The notes under the pieces were generated by a model. It was not told where the DNA came from and ran no database searches. It saw nothing but the letters and a program-made list of their open reading frames with translations. The position numbers and the translations under genes were made by a program. Of a stretch of 56,568 bases of DNA, positions 51,044-56,568 are shown in pieces. The number at the start of each line of letters is the position of its first letter. Within the stretch, counting starts at the first letter, position 1. The DNA is from Lachnospiraceae bacterium (GTDB taxonomy: Bacteria; Bacteroidota; Bacteroidia; Bacteroidales; Muribaculaceae): positions 3,630 through 60,197 of the forward strand of contig JAMPGZ010000016.1 in the NCBI GenBank assembly GCA_023663655.1. The letters run 5' to 3'.

Positions 51044-52831
51044 ATGAAAAATATCCGAAATTTCTGCATAATCGCACATATCGACCACGGCAAGAGCACT
51101 CTTGCCGACCGCTTGCTTGAGTTTACAGGAACCGTAGCGCCCAAAGACCTACAGGCACAGGTGCTTGACGACATGGATCTGGAGCGCGAGCGTGGCATCA
51201 CAATCAAGAGCCATGCTATTCAGATGATGTATAAACTTGATGGCGAGGAGTACACGCTCAATCTTATTGATACTCCGGGACACGTGGACTTCTCCTATGA
51301 AGTGTCGCGTTCTATCGCCGCTTGCGAAGGCGCCCTGCTTATAGTCGACGCCTCACAAGGCATTCAGGCTCAGACCATCAGCAACCTTTACATGGCTATC
51401 GACAATAACCTTGAGATCATACCTGTGATCAACAAGGTAGACCTCGACAGCGCCAAGCCCGATGAAGTGGAGGATCAGATAGTGGATCTGCTCGGCTGCA
51501 AGCCGGAAGAGATCATCCGTGCTTCAGGAAAAACCGGCATAGGAGTGCCTGAGATACTCCAAGCCATAGTAGAGCGTGTTCCCGCTCCACAAGGTGATCC
51601 CAAAGCACCATTGCAGGCATTGATTTTTGACTCGGTGTTCAATCCGTTCCGAGGAATCATAGCTTACTATAAAATCATCAACGGCACTATCCGCAAAAAC
51701 GATTTTGTAAAGTTCGTTGCCACAGGAAAGGAATATCACGCCGATGAAATAGGCGTGCTTAAACTTGATATGTCGCCTCGCGAAGAGCTTTCAGCAGGAA
51801 ATGTGGGCTACATCATTTCGGGTATAAAGAGCTCGAAAGAGGTTAAAGTCGGCGACACGATCACTCATGTCGAGAATCCGTGCAGCAGCTCTATCGAAGG
51901 ATTTCAGGAGGTAAAGCCAATGGTGTTTGCCGGCGTATATCCAATCGAGACAGAAGATTTCGAGAACCTGCGTTCTTCACTTGAAAAGCTGCAACTGAAT
52001 GACGCTTCCCTCACCTTCAGCCCTGAGTCTTCGATGGCGCTCGGATTCGGATTCCGATGCGGCTTCCTCGGACTTCTGCACATGGAAATCATTCAGGAGC
52101 GTCTCGGACGAGAGTTTGACATGGATGTGATCACCACCGTGCCCAACGTATCATATCGCGTATATGATAAGAAAGGTAACATGACCGAGGTGCACAATCC
52201 GTCGGGCTTACCCGATGCCACACTCATCGACCACATCGAAGAGCCATATATACGTGCGTCAATAATCACCGCCGCCGACTTCATCGGCCCTATCATGACT
52301 TTGTGTCTGAGCAAACGAGGCGAGCTAATCAAGCAGGAATATATTTCGGGCAACCGCATGGAGATGATCTTCGATATGCCGCTTGGTGAAATCGTGATCG
52401 ACTTCTATGACAAGCTGAAATCCATTTCAAAAGGATATGCTTCATTTGACTACCATATCCATGATTTCCGTGAGTCAAAACTTGTGAAACTCGACATCCT
52501 GCTGAATGGCGAAAGCGTCGACGCTTTAAGCACCCTCACCCATGTGGACAATGCCGTGACTTTCGGCAGGCGTATGTGTGAGAAGCTGAAGGAGCTGATT
52601 CCGCGTCAGCAATTTGACATAGCGATCCAAGCAGCAATAGGAGCCAAAATCATTGCCCGCGAAACCATCAAGGCTGTGCGCAAAGACGTGACAGCCAAGT
52701 GCTACGGTGGTGATATCTCCCGAAAGCGCAAGCTTCTTGAAAAACAGAAGAAAGGAAAGAAACGCATGAAGCAGATCGGCTCGGTTGAGGTGCCTCAAAA
52801 AGCTTTCCTCGCCGTGCTGAAACTTGATTGA
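51044..52831 (+). CDS. lepA: Elongation factor 4 (LepA)
   Basis: A 595-residue translational GTPase. G1 is AHIDHGKST (11-19), G3 is DTPGHVDF and G4 is NKVD. The EF-G-like domains follow, and the LepA-specific C-terminal domain is present ([20 protein letters not shown], then QKAFLAVL). The protein acts on stalled or mis-positioned ribosomes. Length and motifs are normal. It is separated from nhaA by 52 nt that contain a hairpin reaching the nhaA start codon. Confidence 0.97.
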   Translation: MKNIRNFCIIAHIDHGKSTLADRLLEFTGTVAPKDLQAQVLDDMDLERERGITIKSHAIQMMYKLDGEEYTLNLIDTPGHVDFSYEVSRSIAACEGALLIVDASQGIQAQTISNLYMAIDNNLEIIPVINKVDLDSAKPDEVEDQIVDLLGCKPEEIIRASGKTGIGVPEILQAIVERVPAPQGDPKAPLQALIFDSVFNPFRGIIAYYKIINGTIRKNDFVKFVATGKEYHADEIGVLKLDMSPREELSAGNVGYIISGIKSSKEVKVGDTITHVENPCSSSIEGFQEVKPMVFAGVYPIETEDFENLRSSLEKLQLNDASLTFSPESSMALGFGFRCGFLGLLHMEIIQERLGREFDMDVITTVPNVSYRVYDKKGNMTEVHNPSGLPDATLIDHIEEPYIRASIITAADFIGPIMTLCLSKRGELIKQEYISGNRMEMIFDMPLGEIVIDFYDKLKSISKGYASFDYHIHDFRESKLVKLDILLNGESVDALSTLTHVDNAVTFGRRMCEKLKELIPRQQFDIAIQAAIGAKIIARETIKAVRKDVTAKCYGGDISRKRKLLEKQKKGKKRMKQIGSVEVPQKAFLAVLKLD

Positions 52832-52844
52832 TGTTTTATTTGTT

Positions 52845-52885
52845 ATAGTAGGGTAAGAACAACTATTTATTTCTACCCTATCTAT
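52845..52885 (+). promoter_or_regulatory. Hairpin covering the nhaA start codon
   Basis: ATAG-TAGGGTA-GAA pairs with TTC-TACCCTA-CTAT, about 14 base pairs with single-base bulges and an 11-nt loop. The last strand (CTAT, 52882-52885) includes the first two bases of the nhaA ATG (52884). It has no following T run, so it is more likely a translation-control hairpin than a terminator. Confidence 0.5.
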
Positions 52886-54275
52886 GACAGATGATATTTT
52901 CAATGCCGAAAGAGCATCAGACAATGTATTCTTCACAGCCAAGCGGTCGTTAAAGCGTCATGCTACCGGTGGCAATGTGCTGATAGGCACCACATTATTA
53001 GCACTTATAGTAGCCAATATACCCGGAATAAATGAACTTTATTCCGAATTTTGGACACAAGAGATACGCCTGCAGGTGGGCTCGTTCAATATTTTCAGCC
53101 ACGGCGGGCACCCGATGAGTATGCTCCAATTTATCAATGATGCCATGATGGCATTGTTCTTCTTTACGATAGGGCTTGAGATAAAACGCGAGGTGCTTGT
53201 CGGCGAATTAAGTTCCATCAGGCAAGCTCTTCTTCCTATAATCGCCGCTGTGGGAGGAATGATTGTGCCAGTAGGCATCTATATGGCTCTTTCAGCAGGA
53301 ACCGACTACATGGGAGGCGCGGCAATCCCGATGGCTACCGACATCGCTTTCACGCTTGGAATACTCGGGATGCTCGGCAGCCGGGTTCCGGTGTCGTTGA
53401 AGATATTCCTCACCACTCTCGCCGTGGTGGATGATATAGGCGGCATTATCGTCATAGCCTTGTTCTATTCAAGCCACATCGAAGTAAGTTTTCTTCTTTA
53501 TGCAATAGGGCTGCTCGGAATGCTTTTCCTCGGCTCAAAACTCATGATTCAGAGCAAGATTTTCTATCTGGTGATAGGAACAGGAGTGTGGTATCTGTTT
53601 CTTAACTCAGGCATACATCCTACCATAGCCGGCGTACTGATAGCATTCTGCATTCCGTCGACACCGGTGCTTCCGCCAAAAAATTACATCAAAACAATCC
53701 GTACACAGATCGCCCACTTCAATGCCGCCGATGATGAAGCGCTTGACCGCCGCTCCATCCTGACAAAGGCACAAATGGACCACTTGAAGGAGATCGAGTC
53801 GGCTTCAGACATGGTCATCTCCCCTCTTCAGGATCTTGAAGACTCGCTACATCCTATTGTAAACTATATAATCATTCCTGTATTCGCTTTCGCCAATGCC
53901 GGTATCAACTTGTGGGGATTTGACCCATCGTCATTGTTGAGCGGCATAGGGGTTGCCGTGATTGCCGGGCTCGTGATCGGAAAATTCCTCGGGATATTCC
54001 TATTCTCATGGGGGGCAATAAAACTGAATCTCGCGCCCATGCCCGACCACACTAATTTCAAGATGCTTTCCGGAGTGGCAGTTTTGGGAGGCATAGGTTT
54101 CACTGTGTCGCTTTTCATCGCCAGCCTCACTTTTGACGGAACAGGCGCTGCCGGAGCTACTTTGCTTAACAATGCCAAGCTCGGCATCATCGTAGGATCG
54201 CTGCTTGCAGGAATTTTAGGCTACATGATTCTCCGTCGCACACTTCCTAAAAGCATCACTCATAGCAGAAGTTGA
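52884..54275 (+). CDS. nhaA: Na+/H+ antiporter NhaA
   Basis: A 463-residue membrane protein with about 12 helices. The ion-binding aspartates are D183/D184 in LAVVDDIGG, and ATDIAFTLGILGMLG and FFFTIGLEIKRE are also diagnostic. It exchanges sodium for protons to control pH and salt. It is longer than E. coli NhaA (388 residues), mainly through an extra cytoplasmic loop (about 270-330) that is hydrophilic. It ends 3 nt from the convergent response regulator gene, so transcripts must overlap or terminate inside coding sequence. Confidence 0.95.
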   Translation: MTDDIFNAERASDNVFFTAKRSLKRHATGGNVLIGTTLLALIVANIPGINELYSEFWTQEIRLQVGSFNIFSHGGHPMSMLQFINDAMMALFFFTIGLEIKREVLVGELSSIRQALLPIIAAVGGMIVPVGIYMALSAGTDYMGGAAIPMATDIAFTLGILGMLGSRVPVSLKIFLTTLAVVDDIGGIIVIALFYSSHIEVSFLLYAIGLLGMLFLGSKLMIQSKIFYLVIGTGVWYLFLNSGIHPTIAGVLIAFCIPSTPVLPPKNYIKTIRTQIAHFNAADDEALDRRSILTKAQMDHLKEIESASDMVISPLQDLEDSLHPIVNYIIIPVFAFANAGINLWGFDPSSLLSGIGVAVIAGLVIGKFLGIFLFSWGAIKLNLAPMPDHTNFKMLSGVAVLGGIGFTVSLFIASLTFDGTGAAGATLLNNAKLGIIVGSLLAGILGYMILRRTLPKSITHSRS

Positions 54276-54278
54276 AAG

Positions 54279-54986
54279 CTATAAGGGATTGGTGGCTGAC
54301 AACATCTCTACCACATCGGAGGAGTAAAGTCTTCCGACAGGGAGTTTTTTCCCGGTGCACAGTTTGATCTCCTGTTTATTGAAACTTACAACTTTAGACT
54401 TAGAGACGATAAATGAGCGGTGTATTCTCAGGAAATCGGCAACAGGAAGCATGGTGCCGATGTTTTTCAGAATGATGCGCGACACGATGCAAGTTCCGTC
54501 AATGCGGAATATCTTGGAATATCCCTCCATCGCCTCTATATACAGGATTTCCGACAATGGAATATTCACATTGTTATATTCCTGCTTGACGACTATGCTA
54601 CGCGGATCCTTGTCGGCAGATGCCGTCATACCCTTGCGGCGCATGGCTTTCGAGAACGCAGTCTCAAAACGGGCAAATGAAAATGGCTTATGAAGATAGT
54701 CCACAGCATCAAGTTCAAATCCGTCAAGGGCATATTTAAGATATGCGGTGGTAAATATAAAGCAGGTCTCGGGAGGCAACTGAGCAGCGATCGACAGCCC
54801 GTTAATGTTTTCCATCTCAATATCCAGAAAAACAATGTCGGGAGAGAGGCGCTTTATCGCGTCAAGCCCTTGATTGGGATCAGAGAAAGTCAACAGGTTT
54901 ATGCCTCCTATCCTTCCGCAAAAATTGGCTATTATATCAAGCGCGAGCGGCTCATCATCGATAGCAATACAATTAATATCTCTCAT
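54279..54986 (-). CDS. LytTR-type response regulator
   Basis: A 235-residue protein: receiver domain 1-120 (acid pair D10/D11, phospho-acceptor D55 in VFLDIEMEN, KPFSFARFE) and a LytTR DNA-binding domain (about 135-230; VNIPLSEILYIEAMEGYSKI, RIHRSFIVSKSKVVSFN). It overlaps the kinase gene by 1 nt (ATGA), so the two form a coupled two-component system. Targets are not evident here. Confidence 0.93.
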   Translation of the reverse strand: MRDINCIAIDDEPLALDIIANFCGRIGGINLLTFSDPNQGLDAIKRLSPDIVFLDIEMENINGLSIAAQLPPETCFIFTTAYLKYALDGFELDAVDYLHKPFSFARFETAFSKAMRRKGMTASADKDPRSIVVKQEYNNVNIPLSEILYIEAMEGYSKIFRIDGTCIVSRIILKNIGTMLPVADFLRIHRSFIVSKSKVVSFNKQEIKLCTGKKLPVGRLYSSDVVEMLSATNPL

Positions 54987-56014
54987 TATCTAAGATTTAT
55001 TGAAAGGTTGACATTAAACATCCCGTCGGATTCAGACGTTGTCAAAGTGTGCTTTTTAGGAAAGATTCCATTAAGCCTCGCCCGGCAGTTCTCAATCCCG
55101 ACCGACATATCACTATGAAACTCACTTACGTGCTTCATTATATAATTGGAGGTGCGGAACTCAAGCATTCCCGAATCAAGAGCGAGTGAAATCGATATGA
55201 CACAGTCCCGGCTTGTGGAGGCGCCGTATTTAAATGCATTCTCAACGAAAGTCAACATTAACATGGGCGGAATCATCACATTTTCGTCATCCACCTCATA
55301 GCTCCATTTGACAACAGTGTGTTGGTTGAGCCTTATTACCTGCAAATCAATGTAATTCTGAATATAAGCAATCTCATCTTTCAACGGCACATATTCATTT
55401 TCAATCGTGATATATGTGTATTTCAGCAACTCTGTGAACTTGATAAATGCATCTTCAGCCTTTTGGGAAGTGCCTATCACAAGGCTATATAGAGTGTTGA
55501 GCGTGTTGAACAGAAAATGTGGGCTTATCTGAGCTTTAAACATCGCCAGCTTAGCCTTGTCGCGCTGAGCTTCAATTTTCTTTTTCTGCAATAGCTGGTC
55601 ATAAAGCTCTATCACAAAAGAGGTGGTCAAGGCATATCCCATCACAAGCGAAAACATCATCCATAAGCTTATGGTAATGCTGTAGTTGCGGATGCGGGTC
55701 TGATATTCGCTCATCGCCGGAGTTATGAAATCCATTTCCGGAAGAGGATACAAAGTGAGCAGATAATTGCACGCTATCAAAGCACCCAACACCAACCCTA
55801 TCCTCTTGTAATTCCTTGAAATGAGCAGCATCGGCATATTTATCCATTTCACCACAAAATAGCTTCCATAAAAAAGCAGACAGGATAATATGAAGAACAG
55901 AGTCCACTGCTGCATCCAAGAATGAGCCGGACCGAGGAAAATCAATACCGGCATGAAAATGGCACAGAAGAAAATGTCGATTATAAGAGCCGATTTATTT
56001 TCTATTGATTTCAT
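54986..56014 (-). CDS. LytS-type sensor histidine kinase
   Basis: A 342-residue membrane protein with four helices (about 10-28, 36-56, 70-88, 112-136), a short coiled coil, and a His_kinase domain with the phospho-histidine H166 in AQISPHFLFNTLN and the ATP-binding segment MLMLTFVENAFKYG. There is no extracellular sensor domain of any size, so it probably senses something in or near the membrane. It is coupled to the LytTR regulator downstream. The start lies 4 nt after a strong -7 box, suggesting a leaderless mRNA. Confidence 0.93.
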   Translation of the reverse strand: MKSIENKSALIIDIFFCAIFMPVLIFLGPAHSWMQQWTLFFILSCLLFYGSYFVVKWINMPMLLISRNYKRIGLVLGALIACNYLLTLYPLPEMDFITPAMSEYQTRIRNYSITISLWMMFSLVMGYALTTSFVIELYDQLLQKKKIEAQRDKAKLAMFKAQISPHFLFNTLNTLYSLVIGTSQKAEDAFIKFTELLKYTYITIENEYVPLKDEIAYIQNYIDLQVIRLNQHTVVKWSYEVDDENVMIPPMLMLTFVENAFKYGASTSRDCVISISLALDSGMLEFRTSNYIMKHVSEFHSDMSVGIENCRARLNGIFPKKHTLTTSESDGMFNVNLSINLR

Positions 56015-56018
56015 GACG

Positions 56019-56050
56019 CAAATTTAATACATAGCGCCAAGAATGACAAA
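56019..56050 (-). promoter_or_regulatory. Promoter of the two-component operon
   Basis: On the minus strand, TTTG (56050-56047), 20 nt, then TAAATTTG (56026-56019). The ATG at 56014 follows after only 4 nt. Confidence 0.8.
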
Positions 56051-56166
56051 TTTACATCATCTCATCACCTCCATAAGCCCCGATAATATTATTGACTCAT
56101 AACCATATTTGCACCTTGATTCTTAGGGAAAAGAAGCGCTCCATTTTAACATTTAACTTGATTTCG

Positions 56167-56197
56167 TTTGTAAATTAATTAAATTTTGATAACTTTG
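56167..56197 (+). promoter_or_regulatory. Promoter of a candidate small RNA
   Basis: TTTG (56167-56170), 19 nt, then TAACTTTG (56190-56197), a perfect consensus match with no large gene downstream. The rest of the 501-nt gene-free stretch 56015-56515 holds the kinase promoter, this transcript unit and the tRNA promoter; 56297-56490 shows nothing I recognise. Confidence 0.8.
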
Positions 56198-56202
56198 TAA
56201 CG

Positions 56203-56296
56203 CATTTAACATGAAACACATTTTTTGATAGGCAGTTAATTCCTATGCACTGGGCGGCTACATCATAATTGATTCATGATGTAGCTCCCTTTTTTA
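56203..56296 (+). ncRNA. Candidate small RNA of about 90 nt ending in an intrinsic terminator
   Basis: The transcript expected from the promoter at 56167-56197 would start near 56203. It contains a small hairpin (ATAGG at 56228-56232 with CCTAT at 56242-56246) and ends in a strong terminator: GGG and GGCTACATCAT (from 56252) pair with ATGATGTAGC and CCC (to 56289), followed by six T (56290-56295). The only reading frame after an ATG is five codons (56210-56227), so a protein product is unlikely. A leader peptide or a regulatory RNA is possible; I did not recognise an Rfam family. Confidence 0.55.
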
Positions 56297-56492
56297 ATAA
56301 ATAACTGTAACCCGAAATCAGCTCCGGAATAAGGGAACCACACTATTTCCAAAATACAATTTACATCTACTTACCTACAATAGACTTGATCCTCACCGAT
56401 CTATATCAGCAAAATTCCATCCTGAAAAATTTCCCGGTGAATAAGGTTGGAAAAATTTCCGCAAAAATCTTGATTAGCTCCAAAACAATTAC

Positions 56493-56500
56493 TAATTTTG
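56493..56500 (+). promoter_or_regulatory. -7 box of the tRNA gene
   Basis: TAATTTTG fits TAnnTTTG, 15 nt before the tRNA 5' end; TTG lies 20 nt upstream. Confidence 0.65.
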
Positions 56501-56515
56501 CATCCACAAACGAAA

Positions 56516-56568
56516 GGAAAGATGCCGGAGTGGTCGATCGGGACGGTCTCGAAAACCGTTGTACCCTT
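56516..56568 (+). tRNA. tRNA-Ser(CGA), 5' part, cut by the window end
   Basis: The sequence starts with an acceptor strand GGAAAGA, a D-arm region (GCCGGAGTGGTCGATCGG), and an anticodon arm ACGGT-CTCGAAA-ACCGT whose loop gives the anticodon CGA (56550-56552). The long variable arm typical of tRNA-Ser begins (TGTACCCTT) and then the window ends, so the T-arm and 3' end are missing. Confidence 0.9.

Noticed and set aside
54275-54279. A gene or terminator between nhaA and the LytTR regulator
   Set aside because: Only 3 nt separate the convergent stop codons, leaving no room for either.

Overview
The window looks like a chromosomal segment of a gut Bacteroidales bacterium. Muribaculaceae-like is my best guess, but that is inference from overall style and not a computed placement. 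The evidence is many Bacteroidetes-type promoters (TTTG, about 20 nt, TAnnTTTG), lipoproteins with short lipoboxes, the type IX secretion proteins PorX and PorW, NVEALA, DUF3244 and 6-bladed beta-propeller families, and a LytS/LytTR pair. No transposase, integrase, phage gene, CRISPR array or SusC/SusD pair was seen.

Layout. 1-2274: a structured tandem promoter repeat drives a secreted PL10 pectate lyase fused to a pectin-methylesterase-like domain. 2381-5062 (minus): a three-gene set of thioredoxin/DUF1573 lipoprotein, NVEALA peptide and beta-propeller lipoprotein. 5141-15423 (minus): an efflux operon of signal peptidase I, adaptor, RND permease, TolC and a second RND permease. It is invaded by heptamer-repeat elements, one carrying a four-helix-bundle (S23/Avd-like) gene and one sitting in frame inside the first permease gene. 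15551-20930: an array of four propeller lipoproteins plus one small protein, bounded by about 140-bp structured direct repeats. Its two outermost genes are near-identical paralogues that share a 665-bp identical core. 21004-27679: two AraC regulators, an ion channel with an odd selectivity filter, a urea transporter, a DUF362 lipoprotein, a haem-type membrane protein and an MFS exporter.

27744-32589 (minus): an outer-membrane beta-barrel protein, an unknown lipoprotein, a DUF3244 protein with its own strong promoter, and a membrane-anchored TPR/HTH regulator driven by the same structured promoter repeat as the pectate lyase. 32872-34611: a two-domain pectin esterase (SGNH acetylesterase plus CE8). 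34666-49795 (minus): a long, tightly packed, mostly housekeeping run of DUF4132 with a small partner, GH25 lysozyme, aroA, an unknown protein, a zinc/manganese ABC permease, porW, porX, tsaE, a small membrane protein and birA. 49908-54275 (plus): a SanA-type protein, lepA and nhaA. 54279-56014 (minus): LytTR response regulator and LytS-type kinase. 56167-56296: a candidate small RNA. 56516-end: the 5' part of tRNA-Ser(CGA).

The most unusual signals are the heptamer-repeat element family around the S23-like gene, the structured promoter-bearing repeat that shows paired compensatory changes between two loci, the repeat-bounded propeller array with gene conversion, the NVEALA/thioredoxin/propeller set, and the candidate small RNA before the tRNA.
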